Notes under the pieces: model-generated
Seen by the model: the letters and a program-made list of their open reading frames with translations, nothing else
Database searches by the model: none
Told to the model about the DNA's origin: nothing
Assembly: GCA_030653405.1 (NCBI GenBank)
Contig: JAURZO010000077.1
Coordinates: 1 to 14,741, forward strand
Origin: Zwartia sp.
GTDB lineage: Bacteria; Pseudomonadota; Gammaproteobacteria; Burkholderiales; Burkholderiaceae_B
Length of the DNA: 14,741 bases
Reading direction: 5' to 3'
Shown: piece by piece, positions 1 through 6,823 of the stretch
Layout of the letters: each line of letters starts with the position of its first letter
Position numbering within the stretch: the first letter of the stretch is position 1
Translations under genes and position numbers: made by a program

Positions 1-1
1 G

Positions 2-433
2 ATGGACTCAGTTGGCCCCCTACAGAAGCACCTCTCTCTGATTCGCAAACTCTGCAGTAGTTCTGAACTTGACAAGACCGTCAATAATATTTTGAGTTTA
101 AGTGAGCATCAAGATCCTTGGTTGCAGCGTGCTGCTAAAACCTTGGCTCAAGGCTCTCCAGGCTCAGCCCGTCTAACTTATGCATTACTGCAGCACAACA
201 AACTGCTGTCTCTGGCAGAGGTCTACCGCGTTGAATGGGTTGCAGGATTAATGGCTGCTGCCCATGGAGATTTCGCTGAAGGGATCCGTGCCTTATTGAT
301 CGATAAAGATAAGCAACCTAAATGGAGTCCATCGACCCTGTCTGAGGCAGATGAAAAATGGGTTCAAAAGTTTTTTACCTTACCGTTCCCCGCTGATCAG
401 CACCCTTTGTACCGTCTTGGAGAATCACAATGA
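2..433 (+). CDS. 3-hydroxyisobutyryl-CoA hydrolase-like protein, C-terminal part (cut by window edge)
   Basis: Only about the last 143 residues are present; the ATG at base 2 is probably internal, because the family is usually 340-380 residues and the N-terminal crotonase core is missing. The visible part resembles the C-terminal half of ECH_2-type proteins: a helical stretch, a segment reading LAEVYRVEW followed by HGDFAEGIRALLIDKDKQP and then WSPSTL, which is characteristic of 3-hydroxyisobutyryl-CoA hydrolases. These enzymes release 3-hydroxyisobutyrate from its CoA ester in valine breakdown. The stop codon overlaps the start of mmsB (ATGA), the enzyme for the next step, which supports the assignment. 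An enoyl-CoA hydratase of the same subfamily cannot be excluded without the N-terminal half. Confidence 0.8.
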   Translation: MDSVGPLQKHLSLIRKLCSSSELDKTVNNILSLSEHQDPWLQRAAKTLAQGSPGSARLTYALLQHNKLLSLAEVYRVEWVAGLMAAAHGDFAEGIRALLIDKDKQPKWSPSTLSEADEKWVQKFFTLPFPADQHPLYRLGESQ

Positions 434-1317
434 GCAAGATTGCATTTATCGGTCTCGGCAACATGGGTGCGCCCATGGCTATGAATTTGGTTAAAGCAGG
501 TCACACACTAAAAGTCTTTGATCTGATGCCTGCTCCCGTTCAAGCCCTTGTCGAGCAAGGAGCTCAGCGTGCCAAGTCCGCTGCGGATGCTGTAGTGGAT
601 GCGGAAATCATCATCACCATGCTGCCGGCTAGTAAACATGTCGAGGCTTTATATTTAGGGCAAGGTCATTTGTTACAACACTGCCCAAAATCCGCATTGG
701 TGATCGATTGCAGCACAATCGCAGCTGAAAGTGCACGGCGAGTGGCCAGCGCGGCGGAGGCGTTAGGCATTAGCATGATTGATGCACCTGTTTCAGGCGG
801 AACGGGCGGCGCAATTGCCGGCACTTTAACTTTTATCGTCGGCGGTCAAGTCAAAGATCTTGAGCGCGCACGCCCAGTTCTCGAAAAAATGGGTAAAAAT
901 ATTTTTCATGCTGGCGCTGCCGGTGCCGGACAGGTCGCCAAGATCGCCAACAACATGTTGCTGGGTATCGCCATGGCAGGGACGGCTGAGGCATTGGCCT
1001 TGGGTGTCGCCAATGGCCTCGATCCCAAAGTGTTGTCTGAAATCATTTCCAAAAGCTCAGGCTGTAATTGGGCTGTTGAAAAATACAACCCTTGGCCTGG
1101 GGTGATGGAAAACGTGCCAGCTGCCAAAGGTTACGCCGGTGGCTTCGGCGTCGATCTGATGCTCAAAGATCTTGGTCTAGCTTCCGAGGCTGCCATCAGC
1201 ACAGGTTCGGTGATCGCGTTGGGCGAACTCGCCCGCAACCTGTTTGCACTGCACAGCACTCAGGGTAATGGTCAACTAGACTTTTCCAGCATCGTCTCAA
1301 TGATTAAGCGCAACTAA
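430..1317 (+). CDS. mmsB: 3-hydroxyisobutyrate dehydrogenase
   Basis: NAD-dependent oxidation of 3-hydroxyisobutyrate to methylmalonate semialdehyde, in valine catabolism. The 295-residue length is normal for the family. The N-terminal Rossmann fold begins with GLGNMGAPMAMNL (residues 8-20). The substrate-binding signature DAPVSGGTGGA lies at 118-128, and the catalytic-lysine motif GAGQVAKIANNML at 165-177 contains Lys171 and Asn175. The C-terminal helical domain carries the usual KDLGLA element (246-251). The start is supported by a GGAG ribosome site at 419-422, seven bases upstream, and overlaps the preceding hydrolase stop by four bases, so the two are translationally coupled. A related beta-hydroxyacid dehydrogenase such as tartronate semialdehyde reductase is possible, but the neighbour favours MmsB. 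Confidence 0.93.
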   Translation: MSKIAFIGLGNMGAPMAMNLVKAGHTLKVFDLMPAPVQALVEQGAQRAKSAADAVVDAEIIITMLPASKHVEALYLGQGHLLQHCPKSALVIDCSTIAAESARRVASAAEALGISMIDAPVSGGTGGAIAGTLTFIVGGQVKDLERARPVLEKMGKNIFHAGAAGAGQVAKIANNMLLGIAMAGTAEALALGVANGLDPKVLSEIISKSSGCNWAVEKYNPWPGVMENVPAAKGYAGGFGVDLMLKDLGLASEAAISTGSVIALGELARNLFALHSTQGNGQLDFSSIVSMIKRN

Positions 1318-1325
1318 AAAATCTC

Positions 1326-2369
1326 TTACTTGGTCTCAGGGCGTGTGGAGTAGGGGAGCGGGACTGTGTTTATTGCAGGACCGCTGCCATTCACAACCCT
1401 CAGTTGCTGATGATCGTAGGCATCAAAAGTTGTTTCAAAAAGCATCCAATGTTCGACCGAGTCACCAGCGAGGAGCGTGGAGACATTAATCAAACGCCCA
1501 CAAGGCTGCTCGGCCTGGGAGCCGTCAAAAATGTCCTCACCTGGTTTTGGGGTCGTATCAGAGGGGTTTTGGATTGTACTTTGCACCATACCTAATGCCA
1601 TCCGTTTTTTGACTGTTCCGCGATAATGGCTTCGCGCAACGATTTCCTGTCCTGGATAGCAGCCTTTGGTAAAGCTCACTCCACCAATCAAATCAAGATT
1701 GAGCGTCTGGGGAATAAAAAGATCTTGAGTGCGTGCTTCTATCCAGGGCAGGCCAGTCTGGATATCCATGCTTTCCCAAATAGAGGCATCACCATATGCC
1801 CAAATTGCGCCGACTGCCTCACACGCGGCTTGCGCTAACGAACCGGCGATCCACCACCAACGGCACAGCTGTGGATCCGCGCTAGGCGCTGCAATCCAAG
1901 TGCCAGTCTCAGCATGAATCGTCTGCCAAGGCGAGTCCGGTAATGCATGCTTCAATGCTGAAGCTAAGGCTGCCGCCTCCGTTGTGGGAGCGGACACGCC
2001 AACGACACCGATCTCGGTGGCAGTAATCGCCACTTTGGATCGCATGACAAACATACTAAGCCGCTTTAAAACAGGAGCGAGAATATCTGACCGTATCAGC
2101 CCACGAACAACAGGCACTCCATCGATGCTTGGCATCTCACCCAGCACCATCGTTGCAAGTAACCGACCTTGGGCGGTGCAATAACCGGCCAGGCGAGACT
2201 GCTCTGACCCCGGGGCCACGATATCATTGGTGAGCTGTCCCTGCAAAAAGGTCAAGGTGTCCAGTCCCCGCGCTTCGAAAACGGAAATGTTTTCTAAGGG
2301 GTATACCGACACCTTACTGGGTGTAACCGAGGTATTTTGACGAATGGAAGAAGATAACGATGGATGCAT
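1326..2369 (-). CDS. ygfZ: YgfZ/GcvT-family folate-binding protein
   Basis: A tetrahydrofolate-binding protein related to the glycine cleavage T protein. In E. coli, YgfZ supports iron-sulfur enzymes such as the tRNA methylthiotransferase MiaB. The diagnostic motif KGCYPGQE is at residues 235-242 with the conserved Cys237, followed by VARSHYRG. The N-terminal region has the family elements LTFLQGQLTND (39-49) and AQGRLLA (66-72). Length (347 residues) is typical. The ATG at 2369 has no strong ribosome site; a GTG at residue 20 is an alternative start and would remove a weakly conserved N-terminus. It converges on mmsB with only eight bases between stops and diverges from mltG, an arrangement I recall as common in betaproteobacteria. 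Confidence 0.92.
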   Translation of the reverse strand: MHPSLSSSIRQNTSVTPSKVSVYPLENISVFEARGLDTLTFLQGQLTNDIVAPGSEQSRLAGYCTAQGRLLATMVLGEMPSIDGVPVVRGLIRSDILAPVLKRLSMFVMRSKVAITATEIGVVGVSAPTTEAAALASALKHALPDSPWQTIHAETGTWIAAPSADPQLCRWWWIAGSLAQAACEAVGAIWAYGDASIWESMDIQTGLPWIEARTQDLFIPQTLNLDLIGGVSFTKGCYPGQEIVARSHYRGTVKKRMALGMVQSTIQNPSDTTPKPGEDIFDGSQAEQPCGRLINVSTLLAGDSVEHWMLFETTFDAYDHQQLRVVNGSGPAINTVPLPYSTRPETK

Positions 2370-2488
2370 GATGTCTCGAAACGCAGTGACTTCTTAAAAA
2401 CAAGGTAGGCGTGGAGGGATCGATTCCGGCAACGAAGTTTGTAAACGCGGTTTGGAAACCACCACTCCCATATTAAACTGTCATTCTT
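2370..2488. promoter_or_regulatory. Divergent ygfZ-mltG intergenic region
   Basis: This 119-base gap must hold the promoters of both ygfZ and the mltG operon. It contains two similar short inverted motifs, GTTTGTAAAC (2437-2446) and GTTTGGAAAC (2450-2459), the second sitting inside GGTTTGGAAACC (2449-2460). A possible -10 element TATTAA lies at 2471-2476, but I found no convincing -35 at normal spacing, and no good ribosome site precedes the mltG ATG. Function is inferred from position only. Confidence 0.4.
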
Positions 2489-3499
2489 ATGAGCATCATC
2501 AATAAACTATTCTTGTTTGTGGTCTTACCGATCCTTGTGGCGATTGCCGGTGCCATCGGTGCTGCTTACTATTGGGTGAGTCATCCTCTTGACTTACCCT
2601 CGCCTAAAGTCGACATTCTCGTTCCCAAAGGTGCGACGCCTGCCAGTATCGCCTCACTGCTTAATCAGGCCGGCATTCAAATCAGCGCCCCAGCCTTTGT
2701 ACTGATGGCTCGTCTGTCCGAGTTGGACACAAAGCTCAAAGCGGGCGGCTACCAGATTGTTCAAGGTGACAGCCCTCTAAAGGTGCTGCGTCGTATGGCG
2801 ATGGGCGATGTCACCTCACGACAGTTGACGATCGTCGAGGGCTGGAATTTGCGTCAGATAAGGGCAGCGTTGGCTCAACATGACGATATTAAACAAAGTA
2901 TTACAGATGTGTCTGATGCCGACCTGCTGACTCAGGTCGGCTTAAAGGCACCCCATGCCGAGGGACTCTTTTTTCCTGATACCTATATTTTTCCGATCGG
3001 CACGACGGATTTGGAGATTTTGCAGCGTGCCGCTCGAGCTCAAGAGCAAATACTGAATCGCGCTTGGGCATCTCGCCAAGAGGACCTTCCGCTTCGCAAC
3101 CCTTATCAGGCACTGATTCTTGCGTCTATTGTCGAAAAAGAAACGGGTCGCGCGTCTGATCGAGCCCGTATTGCTGGAGTCTTTATCAATCGACTCCGAC
3201 AGAATATGCCTCTGCAGACTGATCCGACCGTGATTTATGGCATGGGCGAGGCCTATCAGGGAAAAATCCGTAAAAAAGATTTACAAACTGATCACCCTTG
3301 GAATACTTACACGCGCGGGGGGTTACCTGTCAGTCCGATTTCGAGTGTCGGACAGGCCTCTCTAGACGCCGCACTGAATCCAGAAAAGCATGATTTTTTA
3401 TATTTTGTATCGAGGGGGGATGGCACGAGTGCTTTTGCTCGGACCCTCGCCGAACACAATAAAAACGTGTCCCAGTACATCTTAGGTCGCAAACCATGA
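2489..3499 (+). CDS. mltG: Endolytic murein transglycosylase MltG (YceG family)
   Basis: An inner-membrane lytic transglycosylase that cleaves nascent glycan strands inside the chain and so ends peptidoglycan polymerisation. A single N-terminal membrane segment (residues about 7-29) anchors it, with the body in the periplasm. A LysM-like region precedes the catalytic YceG domain. Signatures are [11 protein letters not shown] (158-168), [10 protein letters not shown] (211-220) with the catalytic glutamate in the VEKE motif, VFINRL (231-236), [10 protein letters not shown] (242-251) and the C-terminal [14 protein letters not shown] (272-285). The 336-residue length is usual. Its stop overlaps the tmk start (ATGA), making it the first gene of a packed operon. 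No clear ribosome site precedes the ATG. Confidence 0.95.
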   Translation: MSIINKLFLFVVLPILVAIAGAIGAAYYWVSHPLDLPSPKVDILVPKGATPASIASLLNQAGIQISAPAFVLMARLSELDTKLKAGGYQIVQGDSPLKVLRRMAMGDVTSRQLTIVEGWNLRQIRAALAQHDDIKQSITDVSDADLLTQVGLKAPHAEGLFFPDTYIFPIGTTDLEILQRAARAQEQILNRAWASRQEDLPLRNPYQALILASIVEKETGRASDRARIAGVFINRLRQNMPLQTDPTVIYGMGEAYQGKIRKKDLQTDHPWNTYTRGGLPVSPISSVGQASLDAALNPEKHDFLYFVSRGDGTSAFARTLAEHNKNVSQYILGRKP

Positions 3500-4134
3500 C
3501 AACCCCTTCCCGAGGTCTTTTCCTAACCTTTGAAGGTGTTGACGGTGCAGGCAAGAGTACCCATATTGAGTGGACGGTTGAGACCTTGCGCTCCAGGGGG
3601 CTGTCTGTTGTCTCAACACGTGAGCCCGGTGGCACGGCCATTGGCGAAAAGCTGCGTACTTTACTTTTGCACGAGCCGATGGGGCTTGAGTGCGAGACGT
3701 TGCTGATGTTTGCGGCGCGAGCACAACATTTGCGTGAGGTGATCCAGCCTGCACTTGAAGCTGGCTCTTGGGTGGTGTGTGACCGCTTCACTGATACCAC
3801 CTTTGCTTACCAGGGCGGAGGACGACAGCTGGGCACCGCACGCATCGCCGCACTCGAGCAATGGGTCCACTCCGACCTCCAACCCGACTGCACTTGGTTA
3901 TTTGATGTACCACTTGAGGTCGCGCGCGAGCGCCTTGATCGTACCCGTGAAAAAGACCGCTTCGAACAAGAGAGCGATGCGTTTTTTTTAAGAACACGTG
4001 CTGTTTATCTTGAGCGTGCTCAACAGTATGCTGATCGTTTCACGGTTATTGATGCGACTGCTTCCATCCAAGACGTTCGCATCAAGCTTTCCCAGGCACT
4101 CAACATGCTTTTTGCTAAAAGTCAGGCTGTCTGA
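3496..4134 (+). CDS. tmk: Thymidylate kinase
   Basis: Phosphorylates dTMP to dTDP with ATP, an essential cytosolic step of dTTP synthesis. The P-loop [11 protein letters not shown] is at residues 12-22, followed by the TREPGGT motif (41-47) that binds dTMP, the DRF motif (96-98) within [16 protein letters not shown], and a LID region [12 protein letters not shown] (148-159). The LID carries arginines as in the E. coli-like class. Length (212 residues) is standard. It overlaps mltG by four bases upstream and holB by one base downstream (TGATG), so its translation is probably coupled to both. The mltG-tmk-holB order is widespread in proteobacteria. Confidence 0.97.
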   Translation: MTTPSRGLFLTFEGVDGAGKSTHIEWTVETLRSRGLSVVSTREPGGTAIGEKLRTLLLHEPMGLECETLLMFAARAQHLREVIQPALEAGSWVVCDRFTDTTFAYQGGGRQLGTARIAALEQWVHSDLQPDCTWLFDVPLEVARERLDRTREKDRFEQESDAFFLRTRAVYLERAQQYADRFTVIDATASIQDVRIKLSQALNMLFAKSQAV

Positions 4135-5201
4135 TGCAACCTCTTTTTCTACCCTGGCATGTTGACGTCGCGAAAGCTTGGCTCGGGACACGTGAGCGAT
4201 TTGCACATGCTTGGCTGATACACGGCCTGACCGGTATTGGTAAAAGAGAGTTTGCGTTCGCTGCCGCGGCGTCACTGTTATGTGAGTCTCCGGCCGAGGG
4301 CTTGGCGTGTGGAAAATGCCTGGCGTGTGGCTGGGTTGCTAAAGGCAATCATCCTGATTTCAAGCGGATTCGCCCTGAAACTTTGGCCCTTGAAGAAGGG
4401 CAGGATGCTGCCGAGGAAGACGACGCAAATACGGAGGAGCCTGCCGCGCGAGAAGCAGGTAGCTCATCAAAGCGGGCGCCTTCCAAAGACATCCGGGTTG
4501 AACAGGTTCGGGCACTAGAGCCTTGGTTCAATAATGCTACACACCGTGGCGGTTGGCGCGTGGCACTGATTTATCCTGCCGAGGCGCTCACCACAATTTC
4601 AGGCAACACACTACTTAAAGTTCTTGAAGAGCCGCCACCTTCGACAGTCTTTTTACTCGTCGCTGATGCACCTGATCGTTTGTTGCCGACCTTGCTGTCG
4701 CGCTGCCGACGACTACCTCTCTCTACGCCCAAGCCCGATATTGCAAGAGAGTGGCTGGTCAACGCAGGGGTTAAAAATGCGGAAGATTGGCTGGCAGCCG
4801 CGGGTGGGGCGCCATTGCTTGCTAAAAAACAATCCGAATCGCAGAGTACGCCTTGCCCGGGCTGGATCGCTGAGCTACTGACTACGCTTGAACATACTCA
4901 GCTTCCCGATCTGGGTGCCTTGGCTGACACGCTGGCCAAATCCAGCACAACAAGTTGGCTGGATGCGCTACAACGACTATCAATTGATCTGAATCTTTGC
5001 AGTCACCAACTGCCTTGCCGTTATTACCCAGCACTTCAAAAGAGTCTGATTATGATTGGTGAGCGTGGCGACCCAGTCCATTTTGCGCAACTATCCTCTT
5101 GGCTCAACGAGCAAAAACGAGTCGCAGGTCATCCACTGAATGCCAAACTTTTTGCGCAGGCAGTCTTGCAGCGGCTGTTGCAGTCCTGCGTACCAAAATA
5201 A
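4134..5201 (+). CDS. holB: DNA polymerase III subunit delta'
   Basis: A clamp-loader subunit that works with delta and tau/gamma to place the beta clamp on DNA. An AAA+ fold begins with HGLTGIGKREFA (residues 30-41), a P-loop-like motif lacking the usual Ser/Thr after the lysine; delta' is generally not an active ATPase. A four-cysteine zinc site is visible at Cys50, Cys59, Cys62 and Cys65. The motif LLKVLEEPPPSTVFLL (160-175) and the SRC element LLSRCRRL (187-194) are classic for this family. An acidic, low-complexity insertion occupies about residues 86-118 between the zinc site and the IRVEQVR segment. The start shares one base with the tmk stop. Confidence 0.95.
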   Translation: MQPLFLPWHVDVAKAWLGTRERFAHAWLIHGLTGIGKREFAFAAAASLLCESPAEGLACGKCLACGWVAKGNHPDFKRIRPETLALEEGQDAAEEDDANTEEPAAREAGSSSKRAPSKDIRVEQVRALEPWFNNATHRGGWRVALIYPAEALTTISGNTLLKVLEEPPPSTVFLLVADAPDRLLPTLLSRCRRLPLSTPKPDIAREWLVNAGVKNAEDWLAAAGGAPLLAKKQSESQSTPCPGWIAELLTTLEHTQLPDLGALADTLAKSSTTSWLDALQRLSIDLNLCSHQLPCRYYPALQKSLIMIGERGDPVHFAQLSSWLNEQKRVAGHPLNAKLFAQAVLQRLLQSCVPK

Positions 5202-5209
5202 TCCGGATA
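5199..5209 (+). repeat. TAATCCGGATA repeat, copy 1 (before the tatD-family gene)
   Basis: The 11-base string TAATCCGGATA overlaps the holB stop codon and sits seven bases before the tatD-family ATG at 5217. The identical string recurs at 6091-6101 before the ankyrin gene. The GGA it contains is the only ribosome-site-like element here. The two identical copies before consecutive genes are directly visible; any function is inference. Confidence 0.45.
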
Positions 5210-5216
5210 TTTACCC

Positions 5217-5987
5217 ATGTTTGTCGACTCACACTGTCACGTCAATTTTCCTGAGCTTGCTGCTCAAATGCCTGATATTTTGGCGCGTATGAAGCTCAAT
5301 GGTGTTGGGCGGGCGTTGTGTGTCAGTGTCAACCTGCCAGACTGGCCGGGGCTTTTGAGTCTGGTCGAACAACATGAGGAGTTATCTGCCTCTGTAGGTG
5401 TGCATCCTGATTACGAAGACACCGTCGAGCCGACCATTGAAGACCTTGTCGAGGGAAGTCAACACCCCAAGGTCATTGCGATTGGCGAGACCGGGCTCGA
5501 TTACTTTCGTCTCTCAGGGGATTTGAGTTGGCAGCGAGAGCGGTTCAGACGGCATATTCAGGCAGCACGGCAGGTTAATTTGCCACTGATCATTCATACA
5601 CGGTCAGCCTCAGCAGACACGCTCAGTATCATGAAAGAAGAGGGGGCACGCGATGCCAGAGGGGTCATGCATTGCTTTACAGAGTCCTGGGAAGTTGCGC
5701 AGTCCTCGATGGATATGGGCTTTTACATCTCTTTCTCAGGGATTGTGACCTTTAAAAAGGCAACCGAGTTGCAAGATGTTGCAAAAAAAATGCCGCTTGA
5801 TCGTATTTTGATCGAAACTGACTCGCCTTATTTGGCACCAGTCCCGCATCGAGGCAAGCTGAACGATCCTTCAAAAGTGATCCATGTGGCCGAGATGATT
5901 GCGACCTTGCGTGGCGTGGATGTCAAAGAAATTGAAGAAGCATCTACAAATAATTTCTTTAATTTATTCAATAAGTTAAAAAGTTAA
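5217..5987 (+). CDS. ycfH: TatD-family metal-dependent hydrolase (YcfH-like)
   Basis: A TIM-barrel metallohydrolase of the TatD/YcfH family, whose characterised members are metal-dependent DNases or exonucleases. All metal ligands are visible: HCH near the N-terminus (His6, His8), Glu91 in AIGETGLDY, His127 in IIHTRSA, His152 in MHCF, and Asp202 in ETDSPYLAPVPHRGK. The 256-residue length is normal. It begins 15 bases after holB, consistent with the same operon. In many gamma- and betaproteobacteria a pilZ gene lies between holB and this gene; it is absent here. The last codons are AT-rich and run into an AT-rich intergenic region. Confidence 0.93.
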   Translation: MFVDSHCHVNFPELAAQMPDILARMKLNGVGRALCVSVNLPDWPGLLSLVEQHEELSASVGVHPDYEDTVEPTIEDLVEGSQHPKVIAIGETGLDYFRLSGDLSWQRERFRRHIQAARQVNLPLIIHTRSASADTLSIMKEEGARDARGVMHCFTESWEVAQSSMDMGFYISFSGIVTFKKATELQDVAKKMPLDRILIETDSPYLAPVPHRGKLNDPSKVIHVAEMIATLRGVDVKEIEEASTNNFFNLFNKLKS

Positions 5988-5990
5988 CTT

Positions 5991-6031
5991 AATGTAAATT
6001 ATCTCAAGTTAAATATAAGATATTTTACATT
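5991..6031. repeat. AT-rich inverted repeat after the tatD-family gene (14-bp arms)
   Basis: The left arm AATGTAAATTATCT (5991-6004) and right arm AGATATTTTACATT (6018-6031) are reverse complements with a single mismatch, separated by 13 bases. The left arm starts three bases after the tatD-family stop. A run of five T lies at 6040-6044, nine bases after the right arm, so this is not a textbook intrinsic terminator. It may be an AT-rich terminator variant, an mRNA 3'-end hairpin or an operator for the ankyrin gene. The rest of the 118-base gap (5988-6105) is extremely AT-rich and includes AATAATATTATT (6075-6086). A weak promoter-like pair, CTGTCA (6053-6058) and TAATAT (6077-6082), has 18-base spacing. 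Confidence 0.55.
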
Positions 6032-6090
6032 TAACTATGTTTTTATATTCTGCTGTCAACGCTTTGATTTTATGAATAATATTATTTAAT

Positions 6091-6101
6091 TAATCCGGAT
6101 A
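6091..6101 (+). repeat. TAATCCGGATA repeat, copy 2 (before the ankyrin gene)
   Basis: Identical to 5199-5209. It sits four bases before the ATG at 6106, and its GGA is placed six bases from that ATG, where a ribosome site would be. See copy 1 for the comparison. Confidence 0.45.
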
Positions 6102-6105
6102 AATC

Positions 6106-6804
6106 ATGCATGCTGCCCTTCAATTCAAAAGTTTTCAGCGTTCAATCTCCAAACTAGTTTTGTTTTTGGTTGTTGCAGCCACATTTTCCAGTGGGCTTAT
6201 TCATCGGGCACATGCAGCGGATCCTAAGGATTTCTGGTTTTACATTATTAACGATCATGACTCAGACCTTAAAGAATTACTTCGCAGGGGCATGGATCCC
6301 AACAGAAAGAGCCCAAATCAGCAAACACCACTGACAATGGCTGCAAGAGAAAACTCATGGCGTGCATTTGATGTTCTTTTGGCAAGCAGAAATATCGATG
6401 TCAACCTAGCAAATGCCTATAACGAAACCCCGTTGATGTACACCGCACTGCTGGGAGATCTGCCGCGTAGCCGACAGTTATTGGCGAAGGGAGCGCGTGT
6501 GAATCAGCCTGGGTGGTCACCTCTTCACTATGCTGCAGTCAAAGGAAATGCGGCGATCATTAAACTGCTGCTTTCTAATGGGGCCGCGGTCAATGAACCC
6601 TCGCCGGATGGCGATACGCCGCTGATACTAGCGGTGCGTTCCGGTGACGTCGAGGCTGTACAGGCACTCGTCAGTGCTGGCGCAGATCCTTTATTGTCTA
6701 ATTTCAAAGCGCAAAACGCGATTGAAACAGCGCGTGCTGAAGGCCGACGTTCTCTCGCAACAGCCCTTGAAAAAGTCGTTGCTGCAAAAAAACCTCAGCC
6801 TTGA
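6106..6804 (+). CDS. Exported ankyrin-repeat protein
   Basis: A 232-residue protein with an N-terminal signal peptide: basic start, hydrophobic core about residues 16-31, and a probable cleavage site after AHA at 35-37, so it is likely periplasmic. The mature part is almost entirely ankyrin repeats, about five, with recognisable cores TPLTMAA (74-80), TPLMYTALLGD (108-118), SPLHYAAVKGN (138-148) and TPLILAVRSGD (171-181). Linkers such as LLLSNGAAVNEPSPDGD follow the ankyrin pattern. Such repeats bind other proteins; no partner can be named from the sequence. The C-terminus is lysine-rich (AAKKPQP). It may be transcribed separately from the tatD-family gene, given the AT-rich gap. I recall an ankyrin gene next to tatD in related Bordetella-like genomes. 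Confidence 0.85.
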   Translation: MHAALQFKSFQRSISKLVLFLVVAATFSSGLIHRAHAADPKDFWFYIINDHDSDLKELLRRGMDPNRKSPNQQTPLTMAARENSWRAFDVLLASRNIDVNLANAYNETPLMYTALLGDLPRSRQLLAKGARVNQPGWSPLHYAAVKGNAAIIKLLLSNGAAVNEPSPDGDTPLILAVRSGDVEAVQALVSAGADPLLSNFKAQNAIETARAEGRRSLATALEKVVAAKKPQP

Positions 6805-6823
6805 GCACTGAGTCTGGCAAATA

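Noticed and set aside
3330..3800. 156-codon antisense frame across the mltG-tmk junction
   Set aside because: Both genes underneath have intact, diagnostic motifs; the antisense product has Ser/Arg/Pro-rich composition without domains.
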